Shown: in pieces, positions 31,701 through 40,143 of the stretch
Layout: each line of letters opens with the position of its first letter
How positions within the stretch are numbered: position 1 is the stretch's first letter
NCBI GenBank assembly: GCA_913020245.1
Contig: CAJWAD010000001.1
Location: 55,108 to 119,107 of the forward strand
DNA: 64,000 nt
Origin: an uncultured Oleiphilus sp.
GTDB taxonomy: Bacteria > Pseudomonadota > Gammaproteobacteria > Pseudomonadales > Oleiphilaceae
Direction: 5' to 3'
Made by a program: the position numbers and the translations under genes
The notes under the pieces: model-generated
Told to the model about the DNA's origin: nothing
What the model saw: only the letters and a program-made list of their open reading frames with translations
Databases searched by the model: none

Positions 31701-33008
31701 TTACGAAGCCATCAAAGTTTCGATTTCATTAATCTGCTTTGGTACATGGCGCGTTAAGACTCTAGCCCCTGTTTTAGTGACCAGCACATCATCTTCAATA
31801 CGCACGCCAATACCCCGCCACTTTTCGTCAACCTCTTTACACTCGGCCGCAATATAAATACCCGGCTCGACCGTTAGCACCATTCCTTTCTCTAGTTCAC
31901 GCCAAGCGCCGCCCACTTTGTACTCGCCGACATCATGCACATCTAAACCTAACCAATGCCCGGTACGGTGCATATAAAACTTTTTGTAGCTTTCATCTTC
32001 GATTATTTTTTCGAGATCGCCCACCAGTAAACCCAAGTCCAACAAACCCTTTGCAATGACACGCACGGCAGCTTCATGCGGATGATTCCAATGATTGCCG
32101 GGCTTAGTTTCTTTGATCGCCGCCGTTTGTGCGTCGAGCACAATTTGGTAGATGGCCGCTTGCTCGGTCGTAAACTTACCTGACACAGGGAACGTGCGCG
32201 TAATATCAGAGGCATAGCATTCCAACTCACACCCGGCATCAATTAATACCAAATCGCCTTCTTCTAACGTTTTATTATTCTCGATGTAGTGCAAAATACA
32301 GGCATTGCTACCGCTGCCTACGATAGTTGAGTAAGCAGGAAAGCGAGCCCCTGCATCCATAAACGTTTTAATGATTTCCGCTTCAAGGTGGTATTCATTC
32401 AAGCCCACCTTACTACGTTTCATTGCCCGAACATGCGCTTCGGCACTTATTTTGGCCGCCTTCTGCATCACGGCAACCTCAGCATCACTTTTAAACAAGC
32501 GAAGTTCATGTAATGGGTGCTCAAGGGCAACAAACTCGCCTGGCGGATGCGCACCGCTTCGCACTTTACTACGAATATTATTGATCCACTCCATTACATG
32601 CGTATCAAATTGGGCATCAAGGCCCATCGAATAGAAAACCTTATCTGTACCTTCGATCATGCCAGGAATGATTTCGTCAATATCTGAAATTGGGAAAGCA
32701 TCATCTACGCCCAACAAATCGATGGCACGGTCAGGACCCATAATGTAACCATCCCAAATTTCTTTTGCTGGATTGCGCTCACGACAAAATAAAACGCTTT
32801 CGCCATGTTCACGCCCGGGTATGATAACAAGCACAGCTTCGGGTTCACTAAACCCACTTAAGTAATAAAAATCACTATTCTGGCGAAAGTGGAAATCAGC
32901 GTCGTGGTTACGGGTCTTAATCGTCGAGGCCGACAAGATTGCGATTGAGTTAGGCCCCATATGCTCGGCTAAGTCGGCACGGCGTTGCGAAAATTCCTTA
33001 ATATCCAT
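31701..33008 (-). CDS. pepP: Xaa-Pro aminopeptidase P
   Basis: Manganese metalloprotease that removes an N-terminal residue before proline. The 435-residue protein has an AMP_N domain (about 1-135) followed by the pita-bread peptidase domain. The metal ligands are visible: LIDAGCELECYASDITRTF (two Asp), MHRTGHWLGLDVHD (His), LTVEPGIYI (Glu) and VRIEDDVLVT (Glu). Length and order are those of the E. coli enzyme. It lies 35 bases after ygfB. Confidence 0.95.
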   Translation of the reverse strand: MDIKEFSQRRADLAEHMGPNSIAILSASTIKTRNHDADFHFRQNSDFYYLSGFSEPEAVLVIIPGREHGESVLFCRERNPAKEIWDGYIMGPDRAIDLLGVDDAFPISDIDEIIPGMIEGTDKVFYSMGLDAQFDTHVMEWINNIRSKVRSGAHPPGEFVALEHPLHELRLFKSDAEVAVMQKAAKISAEAHVRAMKRSKVGLNEYHLEAEIIKTFMDAGARFPAYSTIVGSGSNACILHYIENNKTLEEGDLVLIDAGCELECYASDITRTFPVSGKFTTEQAAIYQIVLDAQTAAIKETKPGNHWNHPHEAAVRVIAKGLLDLGLLVGDLEKIIEDESYKKFYMHRTGHWLGLDVHDVGEYKVGGAWRELEKGMVLTVEPGIYIAAECKEVDEKWRGIGVRIEDDVLVTKTGARVLTRHVPKQINEIETLMAS

Positions 33009-33043
33009 TCAATACGTCTTCTTCATTCTGCAATTTTAGGGCT

Positions 33044-33646
33044 CTAGTGCAACGTTGGTTGCGCTGCTTCATCTTGTTGCTCAGGTAAGTCTGGCTCGTT
33101 AAATTCAGCATATAAATTTAATACGCCGATACGCACATATTCGCTCACTTCAAATAATTCTTTTTCACCTGTCTCGCTGCCTTCTGTGCGAGCATCTAGC
33201 TGACTAATATCTACTAAGTCTTGTAAGATTTCTTTCAAATCATCGTCTACTTGGTTTAAGGCTGTGTTGGCCGCAATCGCGATCCCCTCTAAGAAACCCC
33301 GCACCCACAGGCCGAGGGCCTCAACACGTTCAGTGAGCGGATAATCATCATCTGGCAGCATAATGCCAAACGCACTCGAATCTTGCTCAATACCACTCGC
33401 TACATCTTGATAGTAGGTATACAAATCCTCTTTCAAATTCGGCTGTTTTTCTATATTTAGATGCTCAACGCCCATGTGCTCAAGAGCCAGATCTAACCAA
33501 CTATCTTGATGGCGTAATAATCCACCCGAAAGCTCGCCTACGATCAAACCATGGAGTTCGCTGGGGTGATTAATAGCCCCGTTGATATTGTAAACATTTG
33601 CCAGCCACTCAAAGGCTTCGTCTAGGCTGGTTGTTGATTCGCTCAT
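33044..33646 (-). CDS. ygfB: UPF0149 (YgfB/YecA-type) protein
   Basis: A 200-residue acidic, helical protein of the UPF0149 family, no enzymatic motif. The family blocks LHGLIVGELSGG, FGIMLPDDDYPLTERVEALGLWVRGFLEG and ISEYVRIGVLNLY-like VSEYVRIGVLNLYAEF are clear. In Pseudomonas, YgfB represses beta-lactam resistance genes; that role cannot be assumed here. The ATG at 33646 is chosen over the one at 33652 because GGGGA lies six bases before it. It is the first gene of the pepP-ubiH-ubiI operon. Confidence 0.88.
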   Translation of the reverse strand: MSESTTSLDEAFEWLANVYNINGAINHPSELHGLIVGELSGGLLRHQDSWLDLALEHMGVEHLNIEKQPNLKEDLYTYYQDVASGIEQDSSAFGIMLPDDDYPLTERVEALGLWVRGFLEGIAIAANTALNQVDDDLKEILQDLVDISQLDARTEGSETGEKELFEVSEYVRIGVLNLYAEFNEPDLPEQQDEAAQPTLH

Positions 33647-33858
33647 GAACATTCCCCAAGAGAGCTAATTAGATAAAACGCAGAGAATTATACGACTGAT
33701 TGACTCAGATTACCTAGCCTTATTGACCCAGAGGTCATGCCAAATTATAGTCCATGCAAGGGTACCAAACCTTCAATGCATCAGATAAGCTTGGAGGGGT
33801 AATCACGCTCAAACTAACAAATAAACGATCACTATTTACCTCCTGGTAGGATAAGAAA

Positions 33859-34065
33859 ATGGCTGACCAGCAGATCAACCGATTTTCCGATAAAGTCGAA
33901 CAACTCATTCAACACTGCAGTAAACTTGAATCGGACAACGCCGCCCTCAAAGTACAGCAAGATCATTGGCACACCGAACGCGCGACGCTTTTGCAAAAAA
34001 ACGACCTCGCACGCAATAAGATTGAAGCGATGATCGGCCGACTTCGCGCTTTGGAGCAAAATTAA
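33859..34065 (+). CDS. ZapB-like coiled-coil protein (TIGR02449 type)
   Basis: A 68-residue coiled-coil protein with heptads (FSDKVEQLIQHCSKLESDNAAL, ARNKIEAMIGRLRALEQN). This is the TIGR02449 family, found directly before zapA in many gammaproteobacteria and resembling ZapB of the divisome. It lies two bases before zapA and is presumed to act in cell division. The ATG follows TACCTCCTGGTAGGATAAGAAA, with AGGA properly spaced. Confidence 0.78.
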   Translation: MADQQINRFSDKVEQLIQHCSKLESDNAALKVQQDHWHTERATLLQKNDLARNKIEAMIGRLRALEQN

Positions 34066-34067
34066 CG

Positions 34068-34352
34068 ATGAGCGATACCAATACCTTAGAAGTTAGAATT
34101 CTCGACAAGGACTATCTTGTTGCCTGCCCTCCAGAGCAGCAAGGCTCACTAAAAAAGGCGGCCGACCATCTCGACACAAAAGTACGAGAAATTCGTGCCT
34201 CAGGAAAAATACACGGCACAGAACGCATTATTGTGATGGCAGCACTCAACCTGACATATGAACTTATGCAAAATGATGCGAGCCAAACCCTGGGTAAAAC
34301 GATTCTTGATGACCTTGAAGGTAAACTAGATAAAGCGCTCTCTAACGCATAA
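34068..34352 (+). CDS. zapA: Cell division protein ZapA
   Basis: Small protein that bundles FtsZ filaments. The 94-residue protein has the ZapA fold: VRILDKDYLVACPPEQQGSLKKAADHLDTKVREIRASGK and RIIVMAALNLTYELMQ, then a C-terminal coiled coil (LDDLEGKLDKAL). It is coupled to the ZapB-like gene upstream (two bases) and followed by the 6S RNA gene, the usual order. Confidence 0.93.
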   Translation: MSDTNTLEVRILDKDYLVACPPEQQGSLKKAADHLDTKVREIRASGKIHGTERIIVMAALNLTYELMQNDASQTLGKTILDDLEGKLDKALSNA

Positions 34353-34398
34353 GTTTGTTTCTTTTCGTAAAGTTCACTGTTTTTTCTTCCCCGAAGCT

Positions 34399-34404
34399 TA
34401 TAAT
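34399..34404 (+). promoter_or_regulatory. -10 element of the 6S RNA gene
   Basis: A perfect TATAAT lies seven bases before the predicted 6S RNA 5' end. The -35 is weak (TTCACT at 34373-34378, spacing 20). It is read from the sequence and supported by the well-placed RNA. Confidence 0.65.
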
Positions 34405-34410
34405 GTGTCT

Positions 34411-34588
34411 GTGTTCTGGAGTGTTCGCCAGCTTGATATGTCTCGAGCCGATAAATTTTTCTAGGCATTCGTTTCTTGCAATGTGTGCAAGTCCCCTCGA
34501 CGGGAAAGCCTAATTTGCAAACGACGTTCGCCACCTTGAACTGTCGGGTTCAAGGTCTTATCCGGCAGCGGCACCTCCGGGCATACCT
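34411..34588 (+). ncRNA. ssrS: 6S RNA
   Basis: About 178-base RNA that binds sigma70 RNA polymerase holoenzyme in stationary phase by mimicking an open promoter. The two ends pair through CTGGAG and CTCCGG. Conserved blocks of gammaproteobacterial 6S RNA appear in order: GTTCGCCAGC, GAGCCGATAA, the central bubble region with TTGCAATGTGTGCAAG, AAGCCTAATTTGC, and the 3' block CACCTTGAACTGTCGGG TTCAAGG ... GGCAGCGGCACCTCC. It sits between zapA and ygfA as in E. coli. The exact ends are estimates. Confidence 0.93.
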
Positions 34589-34615
34589 ATCTGACTATGT
34601 AGCAAACAGACTATT

Positions 34616-35203
34616 ATGCCAGCAAATAAAGCGGCACTAAGGCGGCAACTTCGCCAAGAACGTCAGCAACTCAGTTCAAAGCAACAGCGGCAAGCTGCAT
34701 GCAAGCTTTATCAAAACCTTAATCGCAGCGGTTTATTAAATAAGCATCAGCGCATCGGCATATATTTGGCCAATGATGGCGAGATATCGCCTGACTATTT
34801 TCTACCGCTACTTCGTAAGCGAAAGAAAAAGTGTTATGCCCCGATGCTAGACCCGATTAACATGACGCGTATGCGTTTCCAGCTGATCGGCCCGAACACT
34901 CGATGGGTCAAAAATCGTTTCGGTATTACCGAACCAGCTTATCAACCGCGATTTAGTAGCCCCGCCAGATTTATTTCGCTTATTTTGATGCCTTTGGTCG
35001 CGTTTGATGCCAGCGGCAACAGGCTCGGAATGGGCGGTGGTTTTTACGATCGCGCGTTTTCGTTTAAAAGAAACACCTCAATTGACACACCAGAGTTAGT
35101 CGGTATTGCACATGAACTGCAGCGCCAAAACCGATTAGATGTCAATGGCTGGGATATTCCCATGACCACGGTCGTTACCGACCATGCTATCTATACGCAG
35201 TAA
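34616..35203 (+). CDS. ygfA: 5-formyltetrahydrofolate cyclo-ligase
   Basis: Converts 5-formyl-THF to 5,10-methenyl-THF with ATP in folate metabolism. The 195-residue protein has the family blocks RQLRQERQQLS near the N-terminus, IGIYLANDGEISPDYFLPLL, LMPLVAFDASGNRLGMGGGFYDR (phosphate and substrate loop) and GIAHELQ. Its gene follows the 6S RNA, with which it is commonly co-transcribed (ssrS-ygfA). ATG at 34616 follows the RNA by about 28 bases. Confidence 0.93.
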   Translation: MPANKAALRRQLRQERQQLSSKQQRQAACKLYQNLNRSGLLNKHQRIGIYLANDGEISPDYFLPLLRKRKKKCYAPMLDPINMTRMRFQLIGPNTRWVKNRFGITEPAYQPRFSSPARFISLILMPLVAFDASGNRLGMGGGFYDRAFSFKRNTSIDTPELVGIAHELQRQNRLDVNGWDIPMTTVVTDHAIYTQ

Positions 35204-35237
35204 CACGCAAGCAGACAACAGCATGCTTAGTCAGCAC

Positions 35238-36758
35238 TTACTTCTCTCTTAAGAACAGTCGATACGCTTCATTCTCAGTTTCATCCCAATAACGGAAACC
35301 AATTTGATCGAGCATTGAAATAAACAAATCACGCTCATGCTCGGCAACTTGAACGCCCATAAAAACGCGACTGTAAGCGGCCCCATGATTTCGATAATGA
35401 AACATCGAAATATTCCATTTGGAACCTAATGACGTTAAAAACTTCATGAGTGCGCCCGGGCGTTCAGGAAATTCAAAACGAAACACTCTCTCATCGACCA
35501 CCCCTTCAGAGCGTCCGCCGACCATATGACGAATATGGAGTTTAGCGACCTCATTATCGGTCATATCCGTTACCGGATATCCCTGCTCTTCGAGCTCTTC
35601 AACAAGCTGTTCGCGCTCTTGTCCACCCGCAGCAATTTGTACCCCGACAAAAATCTGCGCGTCGTAGCCGTCTGCATAACGGTAGTTAAATTCAGTGATA
35701 TTGCGTTTATGCAGTGCCTTAATAAATTTCTTATAGGCGCCGGGCTTCTCAGGCAGGGTCACCGCCAGCACTGCCTCGCGCTTCTCCCCTATTTCAGTGC
35801 GCTCTGAGATATAGCGAAGGCGATCAAAATTCATATTCGCGCCCGATAAAACGGTCAATAAGTTTTCGCCTTTCACGCCGGTTTGCTCAACATATGCTTT
35901 CAATCCAGCCACGCCTATTGCACCGGCTGGCTCAGAAATGGCTCGCGTATCGTCAAAGATATCTTTAATAGCCGCGCAGATCTCATCTGTTGTAACGGTG
36001 ACCACCTCATCAACGCATTCGCGCGCGATCTCAAATGGAAATTTTCCCACTTGTTTGACTGCAACACCGTCCGCGAAAATACCTACTTGGTCTAAAATTA
36101 CGCGTTCATCCGCAGCCAGCGCTGCTTTTAAGCAGGCAGCATCCTCCGGCTCAACACCCACTACTTTAATTTCGGGCCGCAAGTATTTTATATAGGCGGC
36201 CATTCCTGCAATTAACCCTCCTCCACCGACCGGTATAAACACAGCATGAATGGGGTCCGTATACTGCTTCAATAGCTCCATGGCCACCGTGCCCTGACCT
36301 GCTATCACCTCTTCGTCATCGTAGGGTGGAATATAAATCATGCCTTTTTCTTTCACTTGCGCCTGCGCATAAGCAGAGGCTTCATCAAAGGTATCACCAT
36401 ACAGAACGACTTTCGCACCCCTAGCTTTTGCTGAGTTCACTTTGATTTCTGGTGTCGTTTTGGGCATCACGATAACAGCTTTAATGCCAAGCGTTTTTGC
36501 AGCTAAGGCTAAGCCTTGAGCATGATTACCGGCTGAGGCGGCAATTACCCCTTTCGCCTTGTCCGCATCACTTAGTTGTCGTACTCGATTGTATGCACCG
36601 CGCAACTTGAACGAAAAAACGGGCTGCAAGTCTTCACGCTTCAACGAAATCTGGTTACCAAAACGCTCCGATAGAAATGTGGCTGGCGTTATTGGTGACT
36701 CGATCGCGATATCATACACGCGCGCATCAAGGATTTTTTTGATATAGCGATTCAACAT
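35238..36758 (-). CDS. ilvA: Threonine ammonia-lyase, biosynthetic
   Basis: Deaminates threonine to 2-oxobutanoate, first step of isoleucine synthesis. The 506-residue protein has the PLP domain with FSFKLRGAYNR (Schiff-base Lys), SAGNHAQGLALA, VPVGGGGLIAGMA-like IPVGGGGLIAGMA, and two C-terminal ACT-like regulatory domains (about 330-410 and 425-505; ERPGALMKFL), which indicate feedback inhibition by isoleucine. Length matches E. coli IlvA. It is convergent with ygfA and divergent from rpiA. Confidence 0.95.
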   Translation of the reverse strand: MLNRYIKKILDARVYDIAIESPITPATFLSERFGNQISLKREDLQPVFSFKLRGAYNRVRQLSDADKAKGVIAASAGNHAQGLALAAKTLGIKAVIVMPKTTPEIKVNSAKARGAKVVLYGDTFDEASAYAQAQVKEKGMIYIPPYDDEEVIAGQGTVAMELLKQYTDPIHAVFIPVGGGGLIAGMAAYIKYLRPEIKVVGVEPEDAACLKAALAADERVILDQVGIFADGVAVKQVGKFPFEIARECVDEVVTVTTDEICAAIKDIFDDTRAISEPAGAIGVAGLKAYVEQTGVKGENLLTVLSGANMNFDRLRYISERTEIGEKREAVLAVTLPEKPGAYKKFIKALHKRNITEFNYRYADGYDAQIFVGVQIAAGGQEREQLVEELEEQGYPVTDMTDNEVAKLHIRHMVGGRSEGVVDERVFRFEFPERPGALMKFLTSLGSKWNISMFHYRNHGAAYSRVFMGVQVAEHERDLFISMLDQIGFRYWDETENEAYRLFLREK

Positions 36759-36995
36759 CTACTTACTCACAACACTGCTGGTCTTAGCCTGTAAAGAACC
36801 GAGTTTAACCAAAACTGCTCAGCGAAACGAATTTAAATACCGAGACATGAACCCATCATGCGATTTTCTCGATGGAAACACGCTCTATTTCCTGCGATGT
36901 GACACGCAAGGAATATTTTTGGATTTTCTTTGGTGATGTCAGCGCTGCACTTTATACTCTGATTTTTAAGCATACCCTGCAGGAAATTGCCGTCG

Positions 36996-37670
36996 ATGGA
37001 CCAAAACGAATTAAAAAGTGCCGTGGCATTAGCCGCCGTAAACCATATTAAACCTAAACTAGACAGCGATAGCATTGTCGGTGTTGGGACGGGCTCAACT
37101 GCGAACTTTTTCATTGATCATCTCGCCACTATCAAACATCTATTCGATGGCGCTGTTGCAAGTTCAGAAGCCACTGCGGAACGCTTAAAAGGGCACGGTA
37201 TTGCTGTATTTGAACTAAATGAAGTACAACAAATGGATTACTATATTGACGGGGCCGACGAATGCAACGCACGCCTTGAACTTATCAAAGGTGGGGGTGG
37301 CGCGTTAACGCGTGAAAAAATTGTTGCCGCGGTCGCCAAGCAATTCATCTGTATCGTTGATGCCTCCAAACAGGTAGAACTGCTTGGCCAGTTTCCCTTG
37401 CCCGTTGAAGTGATCCCCATGGCACGCAGCTTTGTTGCTCGCGAGTTGGTGAAACTCGGCGGAGATCCCGTTTATCGGGAGGGCTTTGTCACTGACAATA
37501 ACAACGTTATTTTGGATGTGCATAATATGAAAATCCAATCACCAATTGCGATGGAAGAGGCGATAAACAGCATTACAGGGGTAGTCACAAACGGTTTGTT
37601 TGCCATTCGGCCTGCCAATGTCGTGTTAGTGGGCAGTGCGAGCGGTGTTGCGCACCATACACTAAGCTAA
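36996..37670 (+). CDS. rpiA: Ribose 5-phosphate isomerase A
   Basis: Interconverts ribose 5-phosphate and ribulose 5-phosphate. The 224-residue protein has [13 protein letters not shown] (phosphate loop), [27 protein letters not shown] (catalytic Asp/Glu/Lys region), and [16 protein letters not shown]. The ATG at 36996 is the start: AGGAAA at 36981-36986 is 2 bases from the TTG at 36987, too close, but about 10 from this ATG. The divergent pair rpiA/ilvA is as in E. coli. Confidence 0.95.
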   Translation: MDQNELKSAVALAAVNHIKPKLDSDSIVGVGTGSTANFFIDHLATIKHLFDGAVASSEATAERLKGHGIAVFELNEVQQMDYYIDGADECNARLELIKGGGGALTREKIVAAVAKQFICIVDASKQVELLGQFPLPVEVIPMARSFVARELVKLGGDPVYREGFVTDNNNVILDVHNMKIQSPIAMEEAINSITGVVTNGLFAIRPANVVLVGSASGVAHHTLS

Positions 37671-37704
37671 ACGAAAAATAATTGTACAAGATTCAATCAG
37701 ACGG

Positions 37705-37733
37705 TTGGTTTGACAGAACGCAGGTACTATAAT
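37705..37733 (+). promoter_or_regulatory. Promoter of ppa
   Basis: TTGGTT (37705-37710) and a perfect TATAAT (37728-37733) with 17-base spacing lie 38 bases before the ppa start. The spacing and hexamers fit a sigma70 promoter. Confidence 0.65.
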
Positions 37734-37771
37734 CGCGGCCTGAATTTTTTAGCGCCCTTTAGGATAATGAA

Positions 37772-38299
37772 ATGAACTTTGACAACATTCCAGCAGGTAA
37801 AGACCTGCCAAACGACATCTATGTTGCGATTGAAATTCCTGCTAATAGCAGCCCAATCAAATACGAAATCGATAAGGATATGGGCGCGGTACTCGTTGAT
37901 CGCTTTATGGCAACGCCAATGTTTTACCCTGCGAACTATGGCTTTATCCCTAACACTTTAGCGGATGACGGTGACCCATTAGATGTGTTGGTAGTGACAC
38001 CCTATCCAGTGCAACCGGGCGCCGTTATTCGTTGCCGCCCTGTGGGCATGTTAAACATGGAAGATGAAGCGGGCGGTGATGAAAAACTTGTGGCTGTGCC
38101 TCATGACAAACTGACGACCATGTACCAAGACATTAAAGATGTTGAGGACTTGCCGCAATTATTAAAAGATCAGATTCAGCATTTCTTTGAAAACTACAAA
38201 GATCTTGAAAAAGGTAAATGGGTTAAAATAATCGGCTGGGAAGATGCTGCATCAGCACGCGCTTCGATTGAAAAATCAGTCGCTGCGTTTAAAAAATAA
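37772..38299 (+). CDS. ppa: Inorganic pyrophosphatase
   Basis: Hydrolyses pyrophosphate and drives biosynthetic reactions. The 175-residue family I enzyme has the active-site segments [37 protein letters not shown] (catalytic Asp cluster DDGDPLD), GCRPVGM-like [23 protein letters not shown] and [16 protein letters not shown]. All are intact. It has its own promoter and terminator, so it is probably a monocistronic gene. Confidence 0.97.
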   Translation: MNFDNIPAGKDLPNDIYVAIEIPANSSPIKYEIDKDMGAVLVDRFMATPMFYPANYGFIPNTLADDGDPLDVLVVTPYPVQPGAVIRCRPVGMLNMEDEAGGDEKLVAVPHDKLTTMYQDIKDVEDLPQLLKDQIQHFFENYKDLEKGKWVKIIGWEDAASARASIEKSVAAFKK

Positions 38300-38313
38300 G
38301 CGAGCAACGACTT

Positions 38314-38346
38314 AAAAAAGCTAGCGCAAATTGCGCTAGCTTTTTT
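38314..38346. terminator. Bidirectional rho-independent terminator
   Basis: An A-run, then GCTAGCGC, a five-base loop AAATT and GCGCTAGC, then six T. The 8-bp perfect stem sits between ppa and the convergent sugar dehydrogenase gene, so it can end both transcripts. Confidence 0.9.
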
Positions 38347-38376
38347 GTTTCTAGGGCGTCGAATGACTATGCCTCG

Positions 38377-39489
38377 CTACTTTGCAATGCTATAGAGCTG
38401 GCCACTATCAGTGATAAAGAACAGCTTACCGTTCGGTGTTTCAGCAATGTCACGGATGCGCTCGCCCAAGGCCTCAAATAACCGCGCCTCGCCCACCGCT
38501 CGATTCTCTGCATTGACTTCAACGCGGTTAAGGTGCTTACCGCGCAAAGCACCCGATAAAAGATTCCCCTTCCATTGCGGAATCGCCTTACCTGAGTAGC
38601 GAATCAAACTGCTCGGTGCAATAGATGGCACATAATATTTAATCGGTTGCTCCATCCCTGCTTTCTGTTTCTCACCGACATCGATCGGCGCATAATATTC
38701 TTGACCATATGAGATGATCGGCCAGCCATAATTTCGCCCCCTCTCTATCAGGTTTATCTCATCTCCGCCGCGCGGCCCATGCTCAATCGACCAAAGCTGC
38801 TGCGAACGCAAATCAAAAAATAAACCCTGCGGGTTTCTGTGCCCAAGCGTCCATATTTCTGGTAACGCATTGGGTTCCTTAACAAAGGGGTTGTCAGCGG
38901 GAATGCTACCGTCTCGATTTAGTCGCAGAATCGTACCGGCGTGACTCAGCAGATTCTGCGCTTCCTCTCGTTCACCACGATCACCAATACCGAACAACAC
39001 ATGCCCCGCACTGTCGAACGTAATTCGGCTGCCAAAATGCTGTCCCCCCTCTTGTGTGGCTTGCGCGACCAATAAATCTTGCCAACGCTGTAATTGCGAA
39101 CTGTTTTTAGGCCAAAATGCTTTTGCTAGCGCTGTAGTAACGCCCCCGTCCACGGCCTTGCTATACGTAAAAAAGAGCTCGCGACTTGCCTGAAAATCAG
39201 GGGCAAGCGCCACATCTAACAATCCTCCTTGACCGCTATACCAAACCTCGGCCACGCCGGTTAGTTCGGTTTTACTTTGCTTGCTTAGTGACAGCAATTG
39301 CAGACGGCCGGATTTCTCTGTCACCAGCGCACGGTCATCATCAAGAAACTCAATAGCCCAAGGCGCGTTCAGACCACTTAAGACGGGTTGCGCCCGGTAT
39401 TCCTCCGCGGCTAACAGAGCGCAATGGCCGCACAATATATTGAGAAAGAATGCGATATGAACATAGCTAAAACGCACAGTACGAAGCAT
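38377..39489 (-). CDS. PQQ-dependent aldose sugar dehydrogenase-like protein
   Basis: A 370-residue exported protein of the soluble aldose sugar dehydrogenase (YliI/GDH-B) family, a six-bladed beta-propeller that oxidises sugars with PQQ in the periplasm. It has a signal peptide (cleavage near ALLAAEE). Blades show the repeated motifs LNAPWAIEFLDDDRALVTEK, QFGSRITFDSAGHVLFGIGDRGEREEAQN, HRNPQGLFFD (catalytic His region) and EHGPRGGDEINLIERGRNYGWP. The start at 39489 follows GAGGGA at 7-8 bases; an upstream ATG at 39510 lacks a ribosome site. No PQQ-synthesis genes are nearby, so the cofactor may come from elsewhere. Confidence 0.88.
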   Translation of the reverse strand: MLRTVRFSYVHIAFFLNILCGHCALLAAEEYRAQPVLSGLNAPWAIEFLDDDRALVTEKSGRLQLLSLSKQSKTELTGVAEVWYSGQGGLLDVALAPDFQASRELFFTYSKAVDGGVTTALAKAFWPKNSSQLQRWQDLLVAQATQEGGQHFGSRITFDSAGHVLFGIGDRGEREEAQNLLSHAGTILRLNRDGSIPADNPFVKEPNALPEIWTLGHRNPQGLFFDLRSQQLWSIEHGPRGGDEINLIERGRNYGWPIISYGQEYYAPIDVGEKQKAGMEQPIKYYVPSIAPSSLIRYSGKAIPQWKGNLLSGALRGKHLNRVEVNAENRAVGEARLFEALGERIRDIAETPNGKLFFITDSGQLYSIAK

Positions 39490-39820
39490 CAAATGTTCCC
39501 TCTTTGTCATGAAAGCCCAGCATCAATACTCGGAAGTTTATCAGCCTAGTCATTATTGAGAAATGACACGAGGCTACTCTCACCATCGCAAGTTATGTTT
39601 TATCCAATAATGTGGTCAAAGGCATAACGAGAAGCGCTCAATACAATGCCGGTGCTCAGCGAAAGAGGACTACTGCCTTTCTAAAATGCATTAACTTGGT
39701 TGGGTTCAGCTTAGCTTTTTTTTGTCTAACTAAAATCCCTGATAGCATAAAACAGTCATTCACTGACTGAATTGCTTTACTAAACTAGAGATAAGTATGC
39801 GACACATGTAGGAGTTTCAT
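39490..39820. other. Intergenic region sugar dehydrogenase / BRCT-like gene
   Basis: About 330 bases between divergent genes. A hairpin-capable inverted repeat CAGTCA/TGACTG (39753-39758 and 39764-39769) lies 52 bases before the downstream ATG and could be an operator. GGAG at about 39811 serves the small gene. Nothing else is recognisable. Confidence 0.4.
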
Positions 39821-40117
39821 ATGCTAAGCGAACGACAATCTTTAGCCCATGAAGTTATCGTTTTTCTCGGGCCGTTAAACTACTCGGGCTACGAGTCTGT
39901 ACATCAAGACGAGTACGAATATTTGGGTGAACTGGCGACGGATGCCGGCGGCATCGTGTCAGAAAAAATCGATTCACTAACAACGATGTGCGTTGTCAGC
40001 GAATTACTTGACCCCAGTCTTCTTAACAGCATCCCAAAACGGATCCAAGTACTCTCAGAGGAGCATTTTATGGATAAGTACTTATCCGATGTGCAAACTG
40101 GTGAGGAGTGGTCTTAG
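39821..40117 (+). CDS. Small BRCT-like single-domain protein
   Basis: A 98-residue protein whose whole length fits the secondary-structure pattern of a BRCT domain: a beta strand HEVIVFLGPL, a helix with YLGELATDAGGIVSEKI (the A.xxGG.v element), then TMCVVSELL as the next strand, and the closing IQVLSEEHFMDKYL. This matches the BRCT pattern of DNA ligase and replication proteins by eye, without clear residue-level homology. BRCT modules bind phosphopeptides or DNA ends. It stands alone with a good ribosome site (AGGAGTTTCAT). Function is speculative. Confidence 0.45.
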   Translation: MLSERQSLAHEVIVFLGPLNYSGYESVHQDEYEYLGELATDAGGIVSEKIDSLTTMCVVSELLDPSLLNSIPKRIQVLSEEHFMDKYLSDVQTGEEWS

Positions 40118-40143
40118 CGCATTGCCGCGCCCGAAAAGAGTGC

